A stretch of DNA of 64,000 nt from CAYMPH01 sp964529415 (lineage in GTDB: Bacteria > Spirochaetota > UBA4802 > UBA5550): positions 1-64,000 of the forward strand of contig CAZGWD010000001.1 in the NCBI GenBank assembly GCA_964529415.1, written 5' to 3'. This document shows, piece by piece, positions 1 to 8,486 of this stretch (position 1 is the first letter of the stretch; every line of letters begins with the position of its first letter). Under the pieces are notes generated by a model. That model was not told where the DNA came from. It did not search any database and saw nothing but the letters and a program-made list of their open reading frames with translations. The translations under genes were made by a program, and so were the position numbers.

Positions 1-5
1 TAAAG

Positions 6-46
6 TGTAACCCATGCGCCCGGTTTAATATGTAACCTATGCGCCC
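6..46. repeat. Two direct copies of a 16-bp motif, possible insertion-sequence end
   Basis: TGTAACCCATGCGCCC (6-21) and TGTAACCTATGCGCCC (31-46) differ at one base and lie 25 bp apart. Repeated short terminal motifs of this kind are typical of the ends of IS21/IS481-type insertion sequences. No transposase is visible because the window begins here, so the assignment is an inference. Confidence 0.4.
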
Positions 47-53
47 TTTGGAC

Positions 54-100
54 ATCTTGAGGAGAGGGCACTACCAAGCATAGTGCCCTCTTCTTAAGAT
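54..100. repeat. Long imperfect hairpin downstream of ygiQ
   Basis: Arms 54-73 and 81-100 pair over about 20 bp with a few G-U pairs. The core AGAGGGCACTA (63-73) / TAGTGCCCTCT (81-91) is perfect, with a 7-nt loop. It lies 33 bp past the ygiQ stop on the minus strand. No T-tract follows on that strand, so it may be a 3'-end stabiliser, or part of the neighbouring mobile element, rather than a standard intrinsic terminator. Confidence 0.45.
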
Positions 101-132
101 ATTGCTACACCGCACATTAACCGGTGAAAGTT

Positions 133-1818
133 TTACCTTTTCCCGAAAACATCCTTCTGCCTCTTCTTCTCAGGAATACTTTTCTCAACAAATACCTTTT
201 CACCGGTAAAAGGATTCGTTTCTGTATAATACATTAAGGCCCCGTATGTAGAAGGTGATGGCGTAAAAATCTGCATCTGTTCAGGGATATGTTTTAACAC
301 AGATGATGCAAACTTTTTCATTGCAGACATATCTTTTACACTGCATCCGGGATAAGCAGCAATAAAATAATAAGTAAGAAAAACTTTTGCATTCAGACGA
401 TTTTTTACTTTTTCAAATTTTTCCTTGAATTTCACAAGTTCAGATACAGAAGGCTTCCCCATAAGTTTTAATATTTCATCCGAAGAATGTTCAGGAGCAA
501 TTTTCATCTGCCCGGAAATATGTTTTACTGCAAGAAGCTCCAGATACTCATCACCTGAATTCTTATCTGCATTTACCATGTCATACCTGACGCCGGATGC
601 TGTGAAAATTTTTCTGACACCTTCTATTTTTATAGCTTCGCTTAAAAGTTCAATTAAAGGCTTATGAGAAATGTCAAGGTCGGAACAGTTTTCAGGAAAA
701 AGGCATCGTTTGTTTTTACACAGCGCTTTGTCTTTGTTCCTTTTACAGCTTGTTCCGTACATATTTGCCGTAGGACCGCCTATATCGGAAATGATTCCTT
801 TAAAGCCTTTTGCTTTAACTATACTTTTTATTTCCCTGATAATTGAATCAGCGCTTCTTGAAACAACCCGCCTTCCCTGATGAACAGTAATTGCGCAGAA
901 ATTGCACTCGCCGTAACATCCTCTATGAGTGGTGATTGAAAACCTCGCTGTATCAAGAGCTCGAATCTCCCCCTGATTTTTATAGAAAGGATGCGCATCT
1001 CTTTCAAAATCAAGCTCGTAAATTTTATCAAGTTCATGTGCAGATAAATTGTCAGATGGAGGATTCTGTATCAGAAACCTGTCCCCGTGTTTCTGAAAAA
1101 GTCCCTTTGCAGAATACGAATCATTATTGTTATAAAAAATTTTAAACATATCAGAAAAAGAATTTTTATCAGCACGGACTGTCTCAAGATCAGGAAGCTC
1201 AAGATATCCATTAACTGGTTCTTTTGAAATATAACATATACCTTTTATGCTCTTCCAATCCGTTCCTGCTTTAAGACTTTCTGCCAATGAAATAATAGCA
1301 TGCTCGCCCATACCATACACAAGTATATCCGCCTTTGCATCAAACAGCACTGAACCACGGATTTTATTATCCCAGTAATCGTAATGTGCAATCCGCCTTA
1401 AACTCGCTTCAACACCGCCCAGAACAACAGGTACTGTATTTTTATAAAATCTTCTAATTAAGTTTGTGTATGATATTACGGCTCTGTCCGGTCTTCTGCT
1501 GTTAATCAGGCCTGGAGTGAGATCATCGCTTTTCCTTCTTTTTTTGAGAGAGGTGTAATTTGCAACCATTGAATCGAAACTTCCGCCTGTTACGCCCCAG
1601 AATAGAACAGGCTCACCGAGTCTTTTAATATCAGTATCAGAGTCAATTACAGGCTGAGAAATTATTCCCACCCGATAACCTTCCCGTATGAGAATTTTTC
1701 CTATAACAGCTGCTCCGTTGAAACTTGAGTCTATATAGGTATCGCCGGATACAAGAATAACATCCAGCCTGTCCCATCCGAGCTTTAGAGCTTCTTCTTT
1801 TGTTGTTGGTATAAACAT
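133..1818 (-). CDS. ygiQ: YgiQ family radical SAM protein
   Basis: A 561-residue radical S-adenosylmethionine protein of the YgiQ family (UPF0313), whose physiological reaction is unknown. The N-terminus (MFIPTTKEEALKLGWDR) and the GVTGGSFDSMV and LGGVEASLRR blocks are characteristic, and the first ATG gives the usual family start. The radical SAM cluster motif is C301-x3-C305-x2-C308 in GCYGECNFCAI. A downstream Cys-rich stretch (around residues 360-385) is also typical. It is the last gene of a minus-strand run with the two genes upstream, after a 66-bp gap. The family is often annotated as a radical SAM protein of unknown substrate; I am confident of the family, not of the reaction. Confidence 0.93.
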   Translation of the reverse strand: MFIPTTKEEALKLGWDRLDVILVSGDTYIDSSFNGAAVIGKILIREGYRVGIISQPVIDSDTDIKRLGEPVLFWGVTGGSFDSMVANYTSLKKRRKSDDLTPGLINSRRPDRAVISYTNLIRRFYKNTVPVVLGGVEASLRRIAHYDYWDNKIRGSVLFDAKADILVYGMGEHAIISLAESLKAGTDWKSIKGICYISKEPVNGYLELPDLETVRADKNSFSDMFKIFYNNNDSYSAKGLFQKHGDRFLIQNPPSDNLSAHELDKIYELDFERDAHPFYKNQGEIRALDTARFSITTHRGCYGECNFCAITVHQGRRVVSRSADSIIREIKSIVKAKGFKGIISDIGGPTANMYGTSCKRNKDKALCKNKRCLFPENCSDLDISHKPLIELLSEAIKIEGVRKIFTASGVRYDMVNADKNSGDEYLELLAVKHISGQMKIAPEHSSDEILKLMGKPSVSELVKFKEKFEKVKNRLNAKVFLTYYFIAAYPGCSVKDMSAMKKFASSVLKHIPEQMQIFTPSPSTYGALMYYTETNPFTGEKVFVEKSIPEKKRQKDVFGKR

Positions 1819-1884
1819 AGTATGGATTGATATTATTTTGAAGTGTTGATTATATACAAGAATAAAAAATTGAATCTGAAAATG

Positions 1885-4368
1885 TTAGAATTTAAAAGGA
1901 GGATATTCATCTATCAGGCCAATTACATAAGAAAATACTCTTGCCTGATATCTGAAGTAGCTTGTCAGAAATTCAAATAATATCCTCGGCCATTTACCGG
2001 TAAATAAAACTGAAATCTGCCCTACTAATGATGCTATTGGAACGATCATAGTAAGTATTATAGAAATTAATAAATGCGGCAAAGATAATATTATTATTCC
2101 AATAAAAGATGCTCGCACCATTCCCATAAATCTTGAACTTCTGATAGGATATGTTACATCCATTTGAAGCGGATAATCTATATTTTTTCTTCCTGCGAAG
2201 ATTGGATTTTCCTCAACAAGTCCAATGCTGGAAGCACCGATTGACAGCATGTATCTTAATGTATTTTCCTGTATTTCAGCAAAATCCTCAACTGATTCTC
2301 CTGTTGAAATAACAACCAGATGATTGATGAATCCAAGTATAAATGACAATACAGAATATAACAGCATCACAAGATAATGAGGAAGAAGTCCTATGAAATA
2401 TATAAAAAACAGCCTTATAAGCGCGCCGATTTTGGAATAATAAAGAGAATAATCAATTGAAAATGCTACTGATCCTTTGTAATCAATCTTTCTTTGTTTT
2501 TTAGCAGGATTAAAATTATCATCAAATTCAGAATCTTCTTTTAGATCAAAAACTCCTTTAGATATTGAATCATCAGTTAAATCAAGAGCATCATTTTTCC
2601 TTCTGTTTTTCGCAGCAATACCGGCTGCAACCGCTGCAGCTCCAAGCGCTCCTGCTCCTGCCATTGCTGCAGTAGAGCCGCTTATTCCGGAATCTTCAGA
2701 ATCAAGTGAAACAATTCGTTTATCAAATTCATCTTCTTCGAATTTAAAATCAGTTGTATCATCATCAAGGTCTATTTCAGGAAGGTCATCAACCTCGTCA
2801 AAAATCAATTTGCTTTCTGCTGAAACATTTTTCCCGGATCCAGTTAACAGCGCTTCAGCAACCGAAGTTCTTGAAAGTACAGTCTCCGCTTCTCTTAAAT
2901 CCTGTCCCAGATCATCAATCATGCCAAGAGATGGATCTACTTCATCTATAGTTAACCGGAGTTCATCTTCATCATCTTCAGAGGATGCGTTTTCATCGAT
3001 GCTTGCCATTGAAAGTTCATCCATGGTAAGCCCTGCATCGTCAAGTGTCAATGTCAGCTTATCGTCATCATCAAGCTCTTCGCCTTTTTTAAACTCGCCT
3101 GTTTCTTCAAGAGGGATATCAAGAGAATCAAGGTCAAGGGTTTCATCATTTGCAGAAACTTTGCCTGCAAACTTCTGGTCCATATTCTCATTATCCAAAC
3201 TTACAAATTCATCCGTAACTTCTTCACCGCTTAATACTGAGCCGCCGTCGTCAAGATCAATATCAAGAGAATCAAGATCAAGTGTTTCAGTTGAATCATC
3301 TGAAACTGCAGATTCAGCCGCCTCCGGCGCTTCTGATGATATAGGTGCATCTGAATCATCTTCAAGCTCTATATCGAGATTATCAAGATCAATTGTTATA
3401 TCATCATCTGATCCGGTTTTTTTATAAATATCTTCAGATTTAATCCCGTCATTCTGATCAGATTCAATAATTTCAGGTATATCAAAATCTTCAAAATCAT
3501 TATCGCCTTTATTTTTTGCAGATCCGGAATCAGATAGAATATCATCATCAATCGGAAGAAAATCATCTGTAATTTCAGATGAGTCATTTCCGGATGTAAG
3601 TTTTTTTTCATCTAAACTGATTTCCTCAAGATTTGAAGATGTACTGAAATCAAGATCCGCTGCTTTATCGTCATAAACAGGCAGATCAGCAAAATCATCC
3701 AGTTCATCCATCACAGGCAATGTTTTATCTGTTCCAAGTTTATCTATTTCATTCAGGTCAAGATCTTTATTTTTACCTGATGCTTCAACTTCACCGGAAT
3801 CGTCAAAAGAAACGAATTCTTCTGAATCTTCTTCTGAATTCAATTCTGTTTCAAATTTCTCTGATTCAGAAGAAGCTGAATCAAAATCAAGATCAAGATT
3901 ATCTATATCGTCAAGAGAAGTATCATCAAATTCAGGCAGATCAGCCGCTTCTTCAAGATTTGGTATTGTCAATTCATCATTTTCTGATGGAAGAGCTGTT
4001 TCAGAAAAATCCATACTGCCTTTTGAAGTAGAAGGTTTTTCATCAGGCATGCTGAAATCCATGTCATCAATTAAAGCGTTCTCATCTGGCAGGCTGAAAT
4101 CCATATCATCAGCCGGCTTAACAGCTGATTTTGATTCGGCAGATTTTGAATTAATTGCAGTGCCGGCTAAAGCTGCGCCTGCTCCGGCTGCAGCAATTCC
4201 TGCAGCAGGTATAGCATAAGACGGCTTAGCTCCTTCTTTTGCCGAAGCTCTGTTATCAATTATATTTTCAGTGGCGCATTTCGGACAAGTAAAAGCGAAT
4301 TTCTTGTTTGTTATTTTCGCGTCGTCAACAGCGAAAGCCGAATCGCAGCCCTTACATCTGACAATCAT
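1885..4368 (-). CDS. Zinc-ribbon protein with long acidic repeat region and tandem DUF4389-like membrane domain
   Basis: 827 residues in three parts. Residues 1-40 form an MJ0042/zinc-ribbon-type domain with C5-x2-C8 and C28-x2-C31. Residues about 75-565 are extremely Asp/Glu/Ser-rich with a recurring LDLDSLDI-type unit and are presumably disordered. Two Ala/Gly-rich hydrophobic stretches flank this region (about 52-72 and 570-595). Residues about 625-827 hold two DUF4389-like repeats with several membrane segments; the second has the hallmark YPIRSSRF near its start and ends in DEYPPF. This suggests an inner-membrane protein with a cytoplasmic metal-binding head on an acidic tether. Function unknown. 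It follows the 101-residue membrane protein by 18 bp, so they are probably co-transcribed. Confidence 0.8.
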   Translation of the reverse strand: MIVRCKGCDSAFAVDDAKITNKKFAFTCPKCATENIIDNRASAKEGAKPSYAIPAAGIAAAGAGAALAGTAINSKSAESKSAVKPADDMDFSLPDENALIDDMDFSMPDEKPSTSKGSMDFSETALPSENDELTIPNLEEAADLPEFDDTSLDDIDNLDLDFDSASSESEKFETELNSEEDSEEFVSFDDSGEVEASGKNKDLDLNEIDKLGTDKTLPVMDELDDFADLPVYDDKAADLDFSTSSNLEEISLDEKKLTSGNDSSEITDDFLPIDDDILSDSGSAKNKGDNDFEDFDIPEIIESDQNDGIKSEDIYKKTGSDDDITIDLDNLDIELEDDSDAPISSEAPEAAESAVSDDSTETLDLDSLDIDLDDGGSVLSGEEVTDEFVSLDNENMDQKFAGKVSANDETLDLDSLDIPLEETGEFKKGEELDDDDKLTLTLDDAGLTMDELSMASIDENASSEDDEDELRLTIDEVDPSLGMIDDLGQDLREAETVLSRTSVAEALLTGSGKNVSAESKLIFDEVDDLPEIDLDDDTTDFKFEEDEFDKRIVSLDSEDSGISGSTAAMAGAGALGAAAVAAGIAAKNRRKNDALDLTDDSISKGVFDLKEDSEFDDNFNPAKKQRKIDYKGSVAFSIDYSLYYSKIGALIRLFFIYFIGLLPHYLVMLLYSVLSFILGFINHLVVISTGESVEDFAEIQENTLRYMLSIGASSIGLVEENPIFAGRKNIDYPLQMDVTYPIRSSRFMGMVRASFIGIIILSLPHLLISIILTMIVPIASLVGQISVLFTGKWPRILFEFLTSYFRYQARVFSYVIGLIDEYPPFKF

Positions 4369-4386
4369 TAACTACTCCTGAAGCCT

Positions 4387-4692
4387 TTATCTGCCCGGGA
4401 AATATCGTTCATTTAAATTATTTTGAATCATTATTGGTAAAATTAAAATAAACAGTATTATATACCATTTTACTTCTCTACCATTCAGCATTTCAGATTT
4501 CTGCATATATCGCAAATTCAAATATACACCCCACATTCCAAAAGTAAAAATTGCCAGAAGTATATTTATAACGGGATCTTCACCGAAAATCCTGCTTGTT
4601 CTGGCAAGCCACCAGAAATAATAAAGCCCGAGAGTCAGAACCATCATAAAAAATAGAACAACCAGGTTGTTTTCAGGGATGTATTCGTCCAT
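4387..4692 (-). CDS. Small membrane protein, DUF4234-like
   Basis: 101 residues with about three hydrophobic segments (residues 9-30, 42-60, 76-90). The motif LTLGLYYFWWLARTSRIF followed by a second TFGMWGVYLNLRY resembles the DUF4234 family, whose members often accompany zinc-ribbon or DUF4389 membrane proteins. It starts the minus-strand run ending in ygiQ and is 18 bp from the next gene. Function unknown; the family assignment is from motif memory only. Confidence 0.65.
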   Translation of the reverse strand: MDEYIPENNLVVLFFMMVLTLGLYYFWWLARTSRIFGEDPVINILLAIFTFGMWGVYLNLRYMQKSEMLNGREVKWYIILFILILPIMIQNNLNERYFPGR

Positions 4693-4890
4693 ATAAATCC
4701 ACCGTTAATAAAAATATAGTTATGAGCTTTCTCTGTTATATTAACGGAGAAAATAAGAAGTTTTCTTTAGTATTTATTCGATAATTTCTGTAATAATTTC
4801 TAATTTTCCTGATTTCTTTTTTATAAAATTAAACTGATTTGTCCACTATTAATTTTTTATTTGCAAAGCATTATTTTATTTGATTAGCTG

Positions 4891-5919
4891 ATGATAATAT
4901 TATTAAATGTATACATGTTAAATAAATATTTAAATTCAGATCCCTTACCCTGGCTAATCGAAGATTCCGATCCGGTCATGAAATATCTGACTAAAAAGAA
5001 TATACTGAAAAATGATGATGCAAGCGATTATTCTATTCTTGAAAACAGCCCGATTATTAAAAAAATTCTTGTTAAGTCGCACAAAGGTATACTCGGTAAT
5101 TTAAAGCAGTATGATGCTTTTTATACTGGTTCAATGTGGTATTTTGCGAATGCAGTATATCTTGGCCTTGATTTTCGGCATGACATTATTAAACAAACAG
5201 CTGAAGCAGTAGTTGAAGTTTCACAACTTTCATCAGGCGGATTTGCTGCAGCATCTTTACCTAAAACAGAAGACGCCTGTTTAACAGGATTAATGGCTGA
5301 ATATTTTATTAAATCATCAGTTGAAAAAAATGCTGCAATTGAGGCGATCAGATGGATTATTAACAACCAGAGGCACGACGGCGGCTGGCTGCATACATCA
5401 ATTATAACAAATGCCGATATTTTAAAAAAAATAATGTTCAATAAATCAGGTGACGGATTAAATCAAGAGTCAAATAAAGAAATTCGAAGCTGCGTATTTG
5501 CAACTTCAGCCTGCATGAAAGCACTTCTTCTTGATAATACGGATAATAAACACAGCCTATATATCAGAAAAGCTGCTGATTTTTTCCTGGAAAACAGATT
5601 ATTTATGAACGATCAGGCAAACTCAACTCCATCAAAAATAAGAAAAAATCTAAACCGGAATTTCAGACTATTATCAATTCCTTTTTTCTGCCAGTATGAT
5701 ATTTTAGAAGGATTAACTCTCATGGCATTATCAGATAACTTCGCTGATATAAGAATTAATGAAGCATTCAATATGATAATCAACAAACAAAATATTGTAT
5801 CAAGATGGAATCTCGAATCACTTTCCCCTGGAATGCTGAGTTTAAAAAATGATAAATTAAATCATCCGAATAAACTTGTAACATTAAGAATGATTAATCT
5901 TTTAAACAGAATTGCCTAA
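4891..5919 (+). CDS. Prenyltransferase/squalene-cyclase-fold (alpha/alpha-barrel) protein
   Basis: 342 residues. The opening NKYLNSDPLPWLIEDSDP and internal NQRHDGGWLHTS resemble bacterial proteins with prenyltransferase or squalene-oxidase repeats, where a QxxDGGW-type motif marks each alpha/alpha-toroid repeat. A second weaker repeat surrounds residues 195-230. I see no DxDD or other complete catalytic motif, so a cyclase reaction cannot be claimed; such solitary proteins may only bind hydrophobic ligands. The start is uncertain: the ATG at 4915 (MLNKYLNSDPL) fits the conserved N-terminus better than 4891, and neither has a clear Shine-Dalgarno sequence. It stands alone, divergent from the minus-strand run. 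Confidence 0.6.
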   Translation: MIILLNVYMLNKYLNSDPLPWLIEDSDPVMKYLTKKNILKNDDASDYSILENSPIIKKILVKSHKGILGNLKQYDAFYTGSMWYFANAVYLGLDFRHDIIKQTAEAVVEVSQLSSGGFAAASLPKTEDACLTGLMAEYFIKSSVEKNAAIEAIRWIINNQRHDGGWLHTSIITNADILKKIMFNKSGDGLNQESNKEIRSCVFATSACMKALLLDNTDNKHSLYIRKAADFFLENRLFMNDQANSTPSKIRKNLNRNFRLLSIPFFCQYDILEGLTLMALSDNFADIRINEAFNMIINKQNIVSRWNLESLSPGMLSLKNDKLNHPNKLVTLRMINLLNRIA

Positions 5920-6020
5920 CTTTAATTTTTTTATTTTTTTTAAAACCACCCAATTATAAATATTGACAAAATTCAATCAGAGCAACAAATTTCAGATTTG
6001 TTTAGATTAATTTATCGGAT

Positions 6021-7175
6021 ATGGTTAAAATCATGGAAAATGTAATGGAAAACATTCTTGAAAAAAGTTTTGATAAGAAATTATCAGAAGAATATATAAT
6101 TGAATCATTTACTTTAACCGACACAGAAGCATCAAGACTGGCTGAAATCATAAAAACTGCCTTTTTAAATATGGATTCCACTGCCAAACATGGCGGGACA
6201 ATTATGTTTGATGAAGATACTTTCAAATTCATGTTCTGCTCTCCATATTTTAAAAAAGATCTGTTCATACGTGCAATCCATAAAGCAACCGGTGATACAG
6301 TAGGTTTTATGGGAAGCATTCCGAGAATTCTGAAAATTAATGATAAAATTTTTAACTGCTTTATACCATCATGGGAAGCTGTTCATTGGAAGCATCAGAG
6401 AAAGGGAATTGCCAAAAATATGGTTACGAAGATGATTGCTACTGGCATTCCAATGGGTGTGGATGCAGCATATGCCATGTTTGAACCTGAAGAGCATGGA
6501 ATCAACAGTGCAAAAGCATCAGCGGAATCCCTTAATTTAACCAAGTTCATGATAGAGGCTTATAAAATCAATAAATTCATTATCCGGGTTCTTGACATAA
6601 AAAGAACTTCAAAGGTTATAAAATTTAAATTCTATGAAAAAATTTTTCTTGGACTGCTGCAGGGAGTTAAAAAAGTAAATAATCCGAGACTCAGAAATTT
6701 CAAGCCGGCTGATGGTGAAAGGCTTTTTGAGCTGATGAAAGACTTCGTTGAAAAAAATCAGATATCTGTAATTCATGAACATGACGATTTTATCTGGTAT
6801 ATTAATCATTCTGTTATCAATTGCGTTGTACACACGGATGAGAATGATATTCCTGATGGTTTTATTTTAGCATGGAAATTCAATCTTTCCGGTTTTGGAA
6901 ATTCTACTCCTTTCGGATGGCTTGATATTGTGCACACGCACAGGCTTTCAATAAAAGAAGCAGCTGATTTGTCAAAGTATATGAGCTGGAGAACAAAAGA
7001 AATCGGATGGGCCGGGCTTCAGACACCGTATATTCCATACTTCAATCCCAAACCTTTAAAAAAAGCAAAATTCATATTCTTCCCTAAAAAACTGATTCTG
7101 ACTTTTTTCCCTAGTCCGCTAAGTTCGATTGTTATTCCGGAAAAAATTGATTCACTTTATTCCGACTGGAGATAA
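6021..7175 (+). CDS. GNAT-fold acyltransferase, resembling two-domain N-myristoyltransferase-type proteins
   Basis: 384 residues. Around residues 85-150 lie ATGDTVGFMGSIP, then FIPSWEAVH and HQRKGIAKNMV; the last matches the GNAT acyl-CoA pyrophosphate-binding loop (Q/R-x-x-G-x-G/A). The length, the GFMGSIP segment and an apparent second domain (about residues 225-384) recall the two-GNAT-domain layout of N-myristoyltransferases. That resemblance is my inference; the safe call is GNAT superfamily. The start is uncertain among several in-frame ATGs (6021, 6033, 6045). The stop at 7175 lies 2 bp before the proposed start of the next GNAT gene, which suggests coupling. Confidence 0.6.
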   Translation: MVKIMENVMENILEKSFDKKLSEEYIIESFTLTDTEASRLAEIIKTAFLNMDSTAKHGGTIMFDEDTFKFMFCSPYFKKDLFIRAIHKATGDTVGFMGSIPRILKINDKIFNCFIPSWEAVHWKHQRKGIAKNMVTKMIATGIPMGVDAAYAMFEPEEHGINSAKASAESLNLTKFMIEAYKINKFIIRVLDIKRTSKVIKFKFYEKIFLGLLQGVKKVNNPRLRNFKPADGERLFELMKDFVEKNQISVIHEHDDFIWYINHSVINCVVHTDENDIPDGFILAWKFNLSGFGNSTPFGWLDIVHTHRLSIKEAADLSKYMSWRTKEIGWAGLQTPYIPYFNPKPLKKAKFIFFPKKLILTFFPSPLSSIVIPEKIDSLYSDWR

Positions 7176-7177
7176 AT

Positions 7178-7672
7178 ATTAACAATAATCAGAATATTCG
7201 AGTTGTACCATTAACAGAATGCCCTGAGTTTTATTCCATTCTTGCTCACTGGTCATTCTGCCAATGGTACAACTCACGGGATATTCCTTTCACAACACTT
7301 CTCGCTTCATATAAAAAACGCGCTTTTCAAATTTCTATGCCTTATACTTTCACTGCACTTGCCGGCACCCTTCCTGTTGGTATGGCTACTCTAAAAGAAA
7401 ATGACCTCTGGTCCAGAAAAGAAATTAATCCCTGGCTTGCATCAGTTTATGTTTTACCGTCATATAGAAAATCCGGAATCGGATCTATGCTTATAGACAA
7501 AGTTATGGAGAAATCAAACTCACTGAAATTTAAAAAGCTTCACCTGTTCCTTGGAAGCAGCAACATTGCTGCTCTTGAAAAATATTATATAAAACGCGGC
7601 TGGAATTTTCTTGATTCAGCTGTTGATAATGACGGGAACAATACAAAAATTTTTTACATAGATTTATTATAA
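7178..7672 (+). CDS. GNAT family N-acetyltransferase with probable ATT start
   Basis: The open frame encodes a single GNAT domain. RKSGIGSMLIDKVME (near residue 96) is the acetyl-CoA loop, followed by ALEKYYIKRGW, the usual C-terminal motif. The first ATG is at 7337, but the frame is open upstream and encodes a typical GNAT N-terminus (IRVVPLTECPEFYSILAHW). No ATG, GTG or TTG exists in that stretch. An ATT at 7178 sits 6 nt after TGGAG (7167-7171) and would give 164 residues, a normal GNAT length. The alternatives are CTG at 7166 or a -1 frameshift from the preceding gene. Domain call is firm; start is inferred. Confidence 0.75.
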   Translation: MNNNQNIRVVPLTECPEFYSILAHWSFCQWYNSRDIPFTTLLASYKKRAFQISMPYTFTALAGTLPVGMATLKENDLWSRKEINPWLASVYVLPSYRKSGIGSMLIDKVMEKSNSLKFKKLHLFLGSSNIAALEKYYIKRGWNFLDSAVDNDGNNTKIFYIDLL

Positions 7673-7782
7673 AAATTAAAAATCATATTATTCTGAATTA
7701 ATTTCTTGATTTATATCATCTCCTGCTTAATTTTCATAATCAAGTTCGATATATAATCTTCCACCCAACAAAAAGGGCCATC

Positions 7783-8430
7783 ATGAAAAAAAAACTGATA
7801 CTGCTAAATGCTGTAATTATTATCCTAACATTCATTTTCACAAGTTATGCAGAGAAATCTCAAAAGGAAAAAAATGCATCTATGGATAAAAATTGCATTA
7901 AAAAACTGGAAATTACAAGCAGCACAAATCCATGGAGAGGATTAACAGGAAGCTTCAGCCAGGAGGAAGAAAATAAGCATATTAAAACTGTTGTTATAGA
8001 TTCGAATAAAACTATTATAATGGAATATCTCAAGCAGTATAAATATAAAAATGAACACTTTTTAGCCCTTACTGTAAATCCAAAAAAAGTTCTGGTGAAT
8101 AAAAAATATTTCTCAAACCTTGAAAAAAGAGATGCAACCAGAATTAAATCCGGTGAGGAGCATTTGATCGGCAGATTTCTTGATATCACATTCAAGTCAA
8201 TATCTCCGCATATGCTTGTTCTGTTTCTTCTTGAATCTCAGATTATCACAACTTACTGGCATATCGGTTCTGAACTCTGCTTAATTAAAGAAACTAATGA
8301 GAAAGAATCTTATACTGCTTATTTCTATGGATTGCATAAATATTGTACAAATAAATGCGAACAGGACACTTTGAAATTCTCAGTAAAAATAAATAAAAAA
8401 TCCGGCGATTTGTATCTTATTGGCTTGTAG
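7783..8430 (+). CDS. Secreted hypothetical protein
   Basis: 215 residues beginning with a clear signal peptide (MKKKLILLNAVIIILTFIF, probable cleavage after TSYA near residue 23). No lipobox Cys follows, so it should be periplasmic or secreted. Cysteines near the C-terminus (Y-C-T-N-K-C-E) might form a disulfide. I recognise no domain. It is 56 bp upstream of the RND transporter on the same strand and might be co-expressed, but it lacks the features of a membrane-fusion adaptor (no coiled coil or lipoyl domain). Confidence 0.65.
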   Translation: MKKKLILLNAVIIILTFIFTSYAEKSQKEKNASMDKNCIKKLEITSSTNPWRGLTGSFSQEEENKHIKTVVIDSNKTIIMEYLKQYKYKNEHFLALTVNPKKVLVNKKYFSNLEKRDATRIKSGEEHLIGRFLDITFKSISPHMLVLFLLESQIITTYWHIGSELCLIKETNEKESYTAYFYGLHKYCTNKCEQDTLKFSVKINKKSGDLYLIGL

Positions 8431-8486
8431 AAAATTATTACTATAATGAAAAAATTTATGCCATATAATAATATGGAGAAATAATT

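Noticed and set aside
2810..3427. 205-residue Ser-rich frame on the plus strand
   Set aside because: Mirror of the acidic repeat region of the gene at 1885-4368; low complexity, no start signal.
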